NCBI GenBank assembly: GCA_019237095.1
Contig: JAFAHT010000088.1
Location: 1-32,609, forward strand
Length of the DNA stretch: 32,609 nt
Source: Planctomycetaceae bacterium
GTDB lineage: Bacteria; Planctomycetota; Planctomycetia; Isosphaerales; Isosphaeraceae
Reading direction: 5' to 3'
In this document: positions 1 to 6,177 of the stretch, piece by piece
Layout: the number at the start of each line of letters is the position of its first letter
Position numbering within the stretch: position 1 is the stretch's first letter
Notes under the pieces: model-generated
Seen by the model: the letters and a program-made list of their open reading frames with translations, nothing else
The model's database searches: none
Told to the model about the DNA's origin: nothing
Translations under genes and position numbers: made by a program

Positions 1-245
1 CACATCTTGCCTGGCGACCGTTTCTCCGGCGTCTTCTCCATGTAGGAGGCGAGCGGGGAATTCGCCTTCGGGGAGTCATCGTCGAAGTCGTCGTCGGACT
101 CGACAGGGACGGCGGCCTCTTCGTCCTTGCCGCCCTTGTCGTCTTTCGCTTTCGGCTTGAGGACGATGACGCGGATCGAGATCGTACCGTGCGTCTCGCC
201 GGCCTCCGTGGTGAACTGCTTGTCGAGCTGGACCGTCGCGCCCAT
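1..245 (-). CDS. Third gene of the RHH/GHKL operon, hypothetical protein with acidic tail (3' end outside window)
   Basis: The frame opens at an ATG complementary to 243-245, with GGAG about 8 bases upstream, and stays open to the window edge (81 codons visible). The protein begins MGATVQLDKQFTTEAGETHG, then a beta-rich stretch ending ISIRVIVLKPK, then a Lys/Asp/Glu-rich segment with a run of acidic residues (roughly residues 40-62). It starts 18 bases after the stop of the GHKL ATPase gene on the same strand, so it is very likely co-transcribed. I do not recognise the family. The N-terminal 35 residues could be a small beta domain and the charged part a linker to something beyond base 1. The real length and function cannot be judged from the window. 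Confidence 0.7.
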   Translation of the reverse strand, partial: MGATVQLDKQFTTEAGETHGTISIRVIVLKPKAKDDKGGKDEEAAVPVESDDDFDDDSPKANSPLASYMEKTPEKRSPGKM

Positions 246-263
246 TGATGTCGTCTCCTTTTT

Positions 264-1346
264 TCACACGGTGACGTTCTCGATCCGCTTATCCTCGTCC
301 TTCTTGTCTCGCTTGAGCTTGCTCAGGCGGTAGGCATTGCCCGTCATCGGATCCCCCCGGCCATCCTCCCCGCGCGTGAAAACGTAATAAGGCAGTACGG
401 GGTTGAAGAGCAGGTGGTTTAGCGAGTAGTAGAGCCCGTACGCTTGGTTGCTGGTCGCGAACTTGTAGCCGACGTGGCCGATCCTGGTGCCGCGGGCGAT
501 CCCATTAGCTTCGGCGGCGGACTCAGGCAGTCGGGGGACACGCCCGTCCGGATGGGCGGCCAGATATGCCCAGTAGACGTCCCGCCGACCGACGGGGATG
601 ACCTGCCTCACCACGGTCCAGCCGATGCCCCCGCCCTCGTGGTCCGAAAGTTCCGGGGCACGGCGAGAGACGAACCACGAGTAAATGCTTGCGCCAAAGG
701 CGGATGATCCGCCTTGTCCGAACATGCCGATCAGATACGGCTTGTCCGGCTTGTCACTCAGCCCCAGCGAAAGCAAGGTCTCGTGCATCCGGTCGGCCCG
801 CTGGCCGATCCCGTCGTCTTCGACGATGACCGTGTAGTCCTTGCCTTTACTCTCCTGCCGCATTTGGACTCGGATCCGATTCGCCAGGTCGGTAACGGTC
901 TTTCCCAGCTTGTCCCCACGCATCAGATTCGGATGTTGGGGCAGTTCATCAAGTGGCGGCAAGTTAAAATATCTCCGCACGGCTTCCCGCGGACTTGGGG
1001 GCGGCGGAGCGTTCCGGTCCTTCTGCAGTTCCATCTGCCGGGCGAGTTCGATAATCGCCTCGATCGAGTTCACTATCCGTTCCCCGATCGGGTTCTCGGG
1101 TGCCCCGGCGAGCTTGATGCGGCCGGCGTTGCCGCGATCGGCTCCGACCGGATACCATTGCAGCTTGCCCTCCTGCCAGGTATCGGATGGTGACTTTGGG
1201 TTGAACCGATATTCCGGTTCCGGTACGATCGGCAGCGGCGCGAGCAGGGCATCGACCGCCTGCGTGGTGATCGCTGTGAGAGTGGCCTTCAGCAGCTTTT
1301 CGGCATTCACAAATTTCATGATGTCAGTCGCCTTGACGTTGATCAC
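264..1346 (-). CDS. GHKL-superfamily (MutL/Hsp90-type) ATP-binding protein
   Basis: The 360-residue protein carries the three Bergerat-fold ATP-binding boxes in order. An ExxxN motif lies in ERIVNSIEAI (E89, N93), a DDGIG motif at about 177-181, and a glycine-rich lid IGMFGQGGSSAFG at about 206-218. The spacing and wording are closer to MutL/Hsp90/MORC-like ATPases than to two-component sensor kinases, and no histidine phosphotransfer domain, membrane segment or sensor domain is visible. The last about 25 residues are highly charged. The start codon overlaps the stop of the upstream RHH/winged-helix gene by 4 bases (ATGA), which implies translational coupling. Stand-alone GHKL ATPases in such operons often belong to chromosome-maintenance or phage-defence modules. 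That role is an inference from the architecture; the ATPase fold itself is well supported. Confidence 0.85.
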   Translation of the reverse strand: MINVKATDIMKFVNAEKLLKATLTAITTQAVDALLAPLPIVPEPEYRFNPKSPSDTWQEGKLQWYPVGADRGNAGRIKLAGAPENPIGERIVNSIEAIIELARQMELQKDRNAPPPPSPREAVRRYFNLPPLDELPQHPNLMRGDKLGKTVTDLANRIRVQMRQESKGKDYTVIVEDDGIGQRADRMHETLLSLGLSDKPDKPYLIGMFGQGGSSAFGASIYSWFVSRRAPELSDHEGGGIGWTVVRQVIPVGRRDVYWAYLAAHPDGRVPRLPESAAEANGIARGTRIGHVGYKFATSNQAYGLYYSLNHLLFNPVLPYYVFTRGEDGRGDPMTGNAYRLSKLKRDKKDEDKRIENVTV

Positions 1347-2509
1347 GATCGCTCCTCGGTCTCGGACCGCAAAAATGTGTTTACCTGATTCATTTCTCCG
1401 AGCTCATAGGTCACGTTGCGGCCCTGCCAGACGCGCCTGAGTAGCCGCAATTCACTGAGCCGGGCAACGAGCCCGCTCGTATGGGTCTGGACCACGCTGT
1501 CCGACCATTCCGGGGGGAATCGGCCGCGGATAGCCTCCGTCAGTTCCGACGGTGTTTTGGTCCCGCCCATCACCGCTTTCAGAACGATCTGCATATCTTT
1601 GCGCTCCGCCGGCACCCATTCGAGGATCTGCTCGGCCAGAAAGGCCGATTCCTCCGGCGCCAGTGTGGTCGTCGACTTCTTGTCCTGCAGGTCCAGAATA
1701 GGGTTTTTCAACTGTGAAAAGCTTAGGCCCTGCTCGGTGAGCGCGATGGCCGAAGCGTCGAACCGCGCGAGCTGGAACTGGCAGACAGCCGCCGGGTAGA
1801 TCTCGCCACCCCGGGTCACCCGGGCCAGGAATTGGCTCAGGAACCGGTCTCTGGACCCACTGTTCCCCCGCCGGGGGAGCCCGGTCGAGAGCAGTTCGTC
1901 ACGCTTCCGCTCGTTCTCGCTGTCCCACCGTTCGAGGAGGGTGCCGATCGTCGCGGCGTCGTCGGCGAGTTTGTCGCTAATGACCTCGTATCGAGGCCAG
2001 TTGCCTTCCACGGCGGCCGCGTTCGCGAGCCACCGGCAGGCGAGTTTGAGGGGGAGCAACCGGTTGACCTGACCGAAAACTTGCTCCTGTGACAGCTTGT
2101 CGGCCACCGGGGCGAGTGGCTTGGGGCCAGCGGTCCACGGGGCCAGGGCGAATCGCTTGAAGGCGGCCTCGTAGTCAGCCTCTGTCACCCGCGCCTCGTC
2201 CGGCACCGCCATGCGAGCGACCGGCTCGACGACGCTGCGGACCGTCGCGGTGCGACTCACCTTTGCGACCGGATCAGGCGGCGGCTTCGACTTCTCAGCG
2301 GCGTGCATGCCGTTGTTAACTGCGAAATCCTTGATCTTGCGATGACCGCGCTCGACGATCTCGGCGGGGGTCGCCCCCCGCTCCATAGCGAGCTGGTTGA
2401 ACGCGGCGATCTCGATGAAGGATTCGAAGCTTTTGTACAGTCCTTTCTCGACCAACACCTTGACTTGCTCGAAAAGCGTGTCCGAAAGATTTATCGCCAG
2501 AAGCGGCAT
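1343..2509 (-). CDS. RHH-like N-terminal plus C-terminal winged-helix-like protein, operon leader
   Basis: The 388-residue protein starts at an ATG with a strong GGAGG six bases upstream. Residues 1-45 have the pattern of a ribbon-helix-helix DNA-binding domain: a short strand (LLAINLSD), helix, the turn KGLYKSFESF, then a second helix. Residues about 60-290 are helical and unrecognised. Residues about 290-380 look like a winged helix: a helical segment containing TKTPSELTEAI, then a likely recognition helix and the wing-like RRVWQGRNVTYELGE. It is the first gene of the operon with the GHKL ATPase (4-base overlap). The repeat-rich promoter next to it is a natural autoregulatory target. Whether the protein is only a repressor or a DNA-targeting subunit of the ATPase is open, because 388 residues is much longer than a simple RHH repressor. 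Confidence 0.7.
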   Translation of the reverse strand: MPLLAINLSDTLFEQVKVLVEKGLYKSFESFIEIAAFNQLAMERGATPAEIVERGHRKIKDFAVNNGMHAAEKSKPPPDPVAKVSRTATVRSVVEPVARMAVPDEARVTEADYEAAFKRFALAPWTAGPKPLAPVADKLSQEQVFGQVNRLLPLKLACRWLANAAAVEGNWPRYEVISDKLADDAATIGTLLERWDSENERKRDELLSTGLPRRGNSGSRDRFLSQFLARVTRGGEIYPAAVCQFQLARFDASAIALTEQGLSFSQLKNPILDLQDKKSTTTLAPEESAFLAEQILEWVPAERKDMQIVLKAVMGGTKTPSELTEAIRGRFPPEWSDSVVQTHTSGLVARLSELRLLRRVWQGRNVTYELGEMNQVNTFLRSETEERS

Positions 2510-2526
2510 GGTAGTCCTCCTTCATC

Positions 2527-2560
2527 GACGACATAGATATCTTGTCGATATCTTGTCGTC
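2527..2560. promoter_or_regulatory. Candidate operator: imperfect palindrome containing an 11-bp tandem repeat
   Basis: GATATCTTGTC occurs twice head-to-tail at 2536-2546 and 2547-2557. The block is also an imperfect inverted repeat, with arms GACGACATAGATATC (2527-2541) and GATATCTTGTCGTC (2547-2560). It lies 18-51 bases upstream of the RHH/winged-helix gene start. Tandem sites one helical turn apart fit cooperative binding by an RHH protein, and the adjacent gene encodes one. The binding itself is inferred. Confidence 0.55.
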
Positions 2561-2571
2561 TTTCCAAAAGA

Positions 2572-2577
2572 TGTCAA
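2572..2577 (-). promoter_or_regulatory. Candidate -35 box of the RHH/GHKL operon
   Basis: On the minus strand this reads TTGACA, the exact sigma-70-type -35 consensus. The -10 region at the expected distance falls inside the tandem repeat block (AAGATATC) and is a poor match, so a repressor bound there would block the promoter. The assignment is tentative. Confidence 0.3.
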
Positions 2578-2886
2578 GGGCCAGGAACGAGATTTCTTTC
2601 GGAAAATAATCATGGTGTGGCGCAAGATGCTTGTGAGCATCGATTTGCAGCTTTCGAAATTCTGTTGTGAGCTTCGCGACGGAGCTGGGAAAACAATCGC
2701 CACGATCAGGCGGAAAAGTATTCCATTTGATAGAAGTCGCTTGAATCTAAGGAGATAGGAGCCTAAGCGAGATCGATTCTGAGATGAAAGGAGCGGAGAG
2801 TAAGGCAATAAAGATGATTAGAATGCCTTTACTCGCCGAGACCGAGACGATTTTATGTGATGTGAGCGATGCAATAATGCATGGTG
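2578..2886. other. Intergenic stretch without a recognisable gene
   Basis: This stretch is clearly more AT-rich than its surroundings. A 105-codon frame crosses it on the minus strand, but it runs into the regulatory repeats, lacks a ribosome binding site and resembles nothing I know. I see no RNA gene or terminator here. Confidence 0.5.
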
Positions 2887-3147
2887 TCATATCAACCTGC
2901 CATCCTCCATCTTGATCCTCCTCGGCTTCCCCTCTTCAGAATCGATCAGATACATCATCACCCCCGCCTCGATGGCCTGCCGCGCCAGGTCTTTCGTCCC
3001 GGCGTCGAGCAACGAGCGATGGACGATGACGCAGAGCTCGGCACCGCGCAGCATCGCCCGGTTGCGGAACCGGATCGCGCCGTCTCCGAGGTGGTTGAAA
3101 TCGACCACGTGTTCCTCGGTCCTGATCCGCTGGCCCTGGGCGAGTAG
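2887..3147 (-). pseudogene. 5'-truncated SLOG/YspA-like (DUF2493-type) gene remnant
   Basis: The frame ends with EDGRLI and a TGA at 2887. It contains RFRNRAML, then ELCVIVHRSL, GTKDLARQAIEAG and VMMYLID. This reproduces the second half of DUF2493/YspA-like SLOG proteins: the GPIRNRRML helix, a beta strand, the G-T-x-D/M loop and the final strand. The first half, with the nucleotide-binding GGRxF-type loop, is missing. The frame stays open upstream only because it reads through the terminal repeat of the adjacent 373-bp element. I therefore call it a remnant beheaded at about 3147 rather than a functional 107-residue protein. The family assignment is by remembered pattern. Confidence 0.55.
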
Positions 3148-3516
3148 GGTCAGACTTTGTTCTTGGTTCAAGTAAGCCGCTAGCGCGGCAGGCAGACCGC
3201 GGACCCCCACACGGAACTCCGAGGTCCCCCACCATGTGACCGCACTCCCCGGGCCCGGTAGCCTGCTCGCGGTCGTTCCCTCCCTCCGTCGTCTGCTCTC
3301 TCCTGCGTCACATCATCGGCCCCCGACACTCCTGGGGCCCCATACTAAAGCAGGGAACCATTGCCCTATGTGTTAAGCGCGCACACGCGCGAGGCTCCGG
3401 CCTTGCTAAGCAGCCGGGCTTCTTGAACCAAGGACTTGATCTCGACTCCGCGAGATCAAATTCTCTTTAAGTTCTTACATGCAGTTTTTGAAACCGAGAA
3501 CAAAGTCTGACCCTAC
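3144..3516. mobile_element. 373-bp non-coding element with 20-bp perfect terminal inverted repeats (MITE-like)
   Basis: GTAGGGTCAGACTTTGTTCT at 3144-3163 is the exact reverse complement of 3497-3516, and similarity continues a few bases inward (GGTTCAA versus GGTTTCAA). Inside there is no credible reading frame. There are several smaller palindromes, for example around ATCTCGACTCCGCGAGAT near 3440. Each repeat can be read as TA followed by GGGTCAG, so the ends are compatible with a TA target duplication as used by IS630/Tc1-type elements. It separates two gene stubs, so it sits at a rearrangement junction rather than inside one gene. No parent transposase is visible in the window. Confidence 0.55.
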
Positions 3517-3518
3517 AC

Positions 3519-3743
3519 ATGGCGGTCTTCCGGGCCGAAGAGACGATTATCGCTCTGACGGATCGCTGCCCGCATGCCGGTGGTTCGCTGGGCCAGGGCT
3601 GGATCGAGGAGGGAGAAGTTGTCCGTCCCTTGCACCGCTGGCGGTTCAAGCTGCTTGACGGTTGTTGTTCAACGATGCGGGGGCAGGGGGTGCACCGGTT
3701 TCCGGCGCAGATCCGGCAGGACCAGATCTGGGTTCTGGTCTGA
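3519..3743 (+). pseudogene. 5'-truncated Rieske [2Fe-2S] ferredoxin remnant with a lost cysteine
   Basis: The 74 codons match the C-terminal two thirds of small NirD-type Rieske proteins. The first cluster motif CPHAGGSL is present, followed by GWIEEGEVV and PLHRWRF, then the strand-rich end. In the second motif the expected C-P-L-H reads R-P-L-H (codon CGT where TGT is expected), so one iron ligand is missing. The frame begins two bases after the terminal repeat of the 373-bp element, and the N-terminal strands are gone. There is no ribosome binding site. Both lesions make it a decayed gene; a single T-to-C change explains the Cys-to-Arg loss. Confidence 0.7.
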
Positions 3744-3847
3744 ATCGAGGTGCGCTCTGCACACCGACGGTGCGGTCGATCTCCGCAGGGGGGGTCTGAC
3801 CACATCCGCCGGCGGTGGCTGAGTGGACTGAAGGCCGTTGCTTCAGC

Positions 3848-4012
3848 TCACCGGTGGCGCCGCTTCAGGGCCAGCGGACCGGCGGGTAGCGCGGCCTTCT
3901 TCAGCCTCACATTCTTGCCGCCCGCGATTCGCTCAAGCAGCTCGTGGGTCTGTCCCAGCTCCACGCCTGACCGCAGCCAGGCCGGTACAACTTGGCAAAC
4001 GCCTGCGACCAT
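3848..4012 (-). CDS. Possible small protein (54 residues), uncertain
   Basis: This minus-strand frame runs from an ATG at 4012 to a TGA at 3848. It contains a plausible helical segment (GVELGQTHELLERIAGG) followed by a basic end. It lies back-to-back with the antitoxin gene, whose ribosome binding site is 18 bases away. No Shine-Dalgarno sequence is evident, and I do not recognise the protein. It may equally be the tail of a decayed gene. Confidence 0.25.
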   Translation of the reverse strand: MVAGVCQVVPAWLRSGVELGQTHELLERIAGGKNVRLKKAALPAGPLALKRRHR

Positions 4013-4041
4013 GGTATTCTGGGCGAAAGGAGCATAATGAG

Positions 4042-4368
4042 ATGACGATCCATTTACCTGACGACCTGGAAAGCTCGATTGAAGCCGTCGTGCATAGCGG
4101 CCGGTTCGCGTCCGTCGATGACGCGATGGCCGAGGCCGCTCGCCTGCTGCTTCGCCAGGTCACGCCGGGCCAGCCGGAGCCCGTCGGGCAGGCCGACCTG
4201 ACGCCGGAAGAAAGAGCCGACCAGGACTTGCAGCAACGATTGCTCGCGGCCGGGATCATCAGCGAGATCAAGCCGCCGATCACCGACCTGACGCCCTACC
4301 GGAACCGCCGCGCCGTCCCCATCCAGGGCGAACCTATCTCTGAAACCGTCATCCGGGAGAGGCGCTAA
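4042..4368 (+). CDS. VapB/ParD-like ribbon-helix-helix antitoxin
   Basis: The 108-residue protein starts at the ATG at 4042, preceded by AAAGGAG; the ATG five bases earlier is followed at once by an in-frame stop. Residues 1-45 have the RHH signature: a strand in MTIHLPDDLE, helix A, then GRFASVDDAMAEAARLLL. The C-terminal half is acidic and Pro-rich, as expected for the part that wraps the toxin. It lies two bases upstream of a PIN-domain gene, the standard antitoxin-toxin order, and would repress its own promoter and neutralise the toxin. A longer frame upstream (from 3838) is not credible, because it lacks a ribosome binding site and translates non-coding sequence. Confidence 0.85.
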   Translation: MTIHLPDDLESSIEAVVHSGRFASVDDAMAEAARLLLRQVTPGQPEPVGQADLTPEERADQDLQQRLLAAGIISEIKPPITDLTPYRNRRAVPIQGEPISETVIRERR

Positions 4369-4370
4369 CG

Positions 4371-4820
4371 GTGGCGGCTTTCTTTCTCGACACCAGCACG
4401 GTTCTCAAGCGATACATTCAGGAAACCGGCACCGCCTGGGTGCAAGCCCTGGCCGCTCCGACTGTCCGGCATTCGCTATTTGTCGTCCGGATCACGCTAG
4501 CCGAGACCGTGGCCGCCATCACGCGGCGGGAGCGTGGCGGCTCGATCACGCCCCAGGACGCCGCGACCGCCGTGGCGGATTTCCAACTCGATTTCGCCTG
4601 CCAATACCGCGTCGTCGAGGTTTCGGCCGGACTCGTCGCCCAGGCCGCGACGCTGGCGAGAAGGCTCGCCCTGCGCGGCTATGATGCCGTGCAGCTTGCG
4701 GCGGCCTTGGAAATCCATGCAACCGACCCGTCGCTAACGTTGCTATCGGCCGACGCCGAACTCAACATCGCCGCCATGGCGGAAGGGCTGACGGTCGATG
4801 ATCCGAACAGCCATCCCTAG
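4371..4820 (+). CDS. vapC: VapC-like PIN-domain toxin (endoribonuclease)
   Basis: The 149-residue PIN-domain protein uses a GTG start directly after the antitoxin stop. Acidic metal-binding residues appear at the expected places: D7 in FLDTST, E45 in ITLAETVAAI, D105 in GYDAVQLAAALE and D128 in LLSADAEL. All four catalytic positions are present, so the nuclease looks intact. PIN toxins of this family cleave RNA, often tRNA or rRNA, when the antitoxin is degraded. The length is typical for the slightly longer VapC group with the YDAVQLAAAL motif. It is followed by an insertion sequence 50 bases downstream. Confidence 0.85.
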   Translation: MAAFFLDTSTVLKRYIQETGTAWVQALAAPTVRHSLFVVRITLAETVAAITRRERGGSITPQDAATAVADFQLDFACQYRVVEVSAGLVAQAATLARRLALRGYDAVQLAAALEIHATDPSLTLLSADAELNIAAMAEGLTVDDPNSHP

Positions 4821-4872
4821 CTAATTGCTCGGCTATCCCCTCACGCTCGCCAACAGACGGCTCGATCAAATC

Positions 4873-4887
4873 TCAGTAGTTCCAAGT
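4873..4887 (+). repeat. Left terminal inverted repeat of the insertion sequence
   Basis: This 15-base repeat pairs with 6182-6196 with one mismatch. A further GGTTT a few bases inside is also shared between the two ends. Confidence 0.75.
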
Positions 4888-4977
4888 GCCCGGTTTAGCT
4901 GACGAGGTCGGATCTGATGGACACAGGCTCCCGCCCTATAATGACTTATGGGGAACCCCCCATTACAGGAGGGAGCC

Positions 4978-6147
4978 ATGCGCCCAAAGAATTTTACCCT
5001 CACCGCCCCGCAGGTCCACCGCTGCGCCGCCGTCGTCCTCCAGGACCATTTGAACCTCGGCGACCACGGACCCAAGTGCCGGGCCAGTTTGCTGTTCACC
5101 CTGTTGCTTTACGCGGCCGCTCGGATCACTTCGCTCTCCGATGCCTGCAAGGCCCTGCGCGACGCCCCCTCCGACGAGGCCGCACGCTTGGCCCTCATCG
5201 CCACTTTGCCCGATTTTGCCGAATTGCAGCGCCGGCTCAACGCCGCCTTGGCCGACAACTTGCTCAGGACCTTGCGTCGCAGCCCGCAGCGCATGGCCGC
5301 CGATCTGGTCCTGATCCCCTATCATGGCCAGCCGCAGCACGACCCCGACGAGATCTACCGCTCCGAGGCCAAGAGCGGGACCAGCCACTTCCACGCCTAC
5401 GCCACGCTGTACGTCATCCGCAACGGTTACCGCTTCACCGTGGCATTGACCCCGGTCTCCCGGGGCGAACCCCTGGAGGCGGTCTTGAAGCGCCTTCTGC
5501 ATCAGGCCGCCCAAGTCGGGATTCGCTGCCGCTTGCTGCTTTTGGACCGCGGCTTCTACAGTGTGGGGGTGATCCGCTATCTCCAGGCGGCCCACCATCC
5601 GTTCCTGATGCCTGTGATCTGCCGAGGCCGCCGGCTCGACGATCCGCGAGGACCGAGCGGGACCAACGTCTTCTTGACCTGGCAGAGCAGCGGCTTCGGG
5701 ACTTACACCTTGCACGATGCCCAGAAGCGGCCGGCCCGTGTCGCGATCTGTGTCAAATGCCGCTACTATCGTGGTCAATGGCGTCGGCATGGCAAGCAAC
5801 ACCTGATCTACGCCTTCTGGGGACTTCAGCCTCCATCCTTCGACTGGGTCCGGGAGACGTATCGCCAGCGGTTCGCCATCGAGACGACCTATCGACAGTT
5901 GCATCAGGCCCGGATTCGGACTTCGACACGCGATCCGGCGCTGCGGCTGCTCTACGTGGGGATCGCCCTGATCTTGCGGAATGTCTGGGTCTGGTTGCAC
6001 CAGATGGTGCTGGCCCGGCCTCGTCGCGGCAGTCGCGAGATCCGCTTGGATTTGCTGCGGTTCCGGAGGATGTTGCTGTGGTTGACGCATGTGGTGGAAG
6101 GAACCCTGGGGATCCGCGACTCGGTTACTGTTAAACTTCAGCTTTGA
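4978..6147 (+). CDS. DDE transposase, IS4 superfamily (ISH3-like)
   Basis: The 389-residue protein starts at the ATG at 4978, preceded by AGGAGGG; an in-frame upstream ATG at 4948 has no such site. Catalytic-core landmarks are visible: a first acidic region with the characteristic LIPYHG, a second aspartate in LLLLDRGFYS, and the third acidic residue in YRQRFAIETTYRQ. The last is the Y-(2)-R-(3)-E-(6)-type signature of IS4-like enzymes. The C-terminus is basic and hydrophobic. It is the only gene in the element and appears full length, so the element may still be mobile. The LIPYHG and FYSVGVIRYL wording recalls the ISH3 group, but the exact subgroup is uncertain. Confidence 0.85.
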   Translation: MRPKNFTLTAPQVHRCAAVVLQDHLNLGDHGPKCRASLLFTLLLYAAARITSLSDACKALRDAPSDEAARLALIATLPDFAELQRRLNAALADNLLRTLRRSPQRMAADLVLIPYHGQPQHDPDEIYRSEAKSGTSHFHAYATLYVIRNGYRFTVALTPVSRGEPLEAVLKRLLHQAAQVGIRCRLLLLDRGFYSVGVIRYLQAAHHPFLMPVICRGRRLDDPRGPSGTNVFLTWQSSGFGTYTLHDAQKRPARVAICVKCRYYRGQWRRHGKQHLIYAFWGLQPPSFDWVRETYRQRFAIETTYRQLHQARIRTSTRDPALRLLYVGIALILRNVWVWLHQMVLARPRRGSREIRLDLLRFRRMLLWLTHVVEGTLGIRDSVTVKLQL

Positions 6148-6177
6148 TCAGGAGTTATGACCCCTGATGGGAAAACC

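Noticed and set aside
2491-2808. 105-codon minus-strand frame upstream of the RHH gene
   Set aside because: Covers the promoter repeats, lacks a ribosome binding site and resembles no protein.
3144-3210. Intact 107-residue start for the SLOG-like gene at a GTG (3210)
   Set aside because: The first about 20 codons are translated from the terminal repeat and interior of the 373-bp element, so the N-terminus is not native.
4917-6134. Long alternative frames (405 codons plus, 375 codons minus) over the IS transposase
   Set aside because: Shadows of the true transposase frame, which carries the catalytic motifs.
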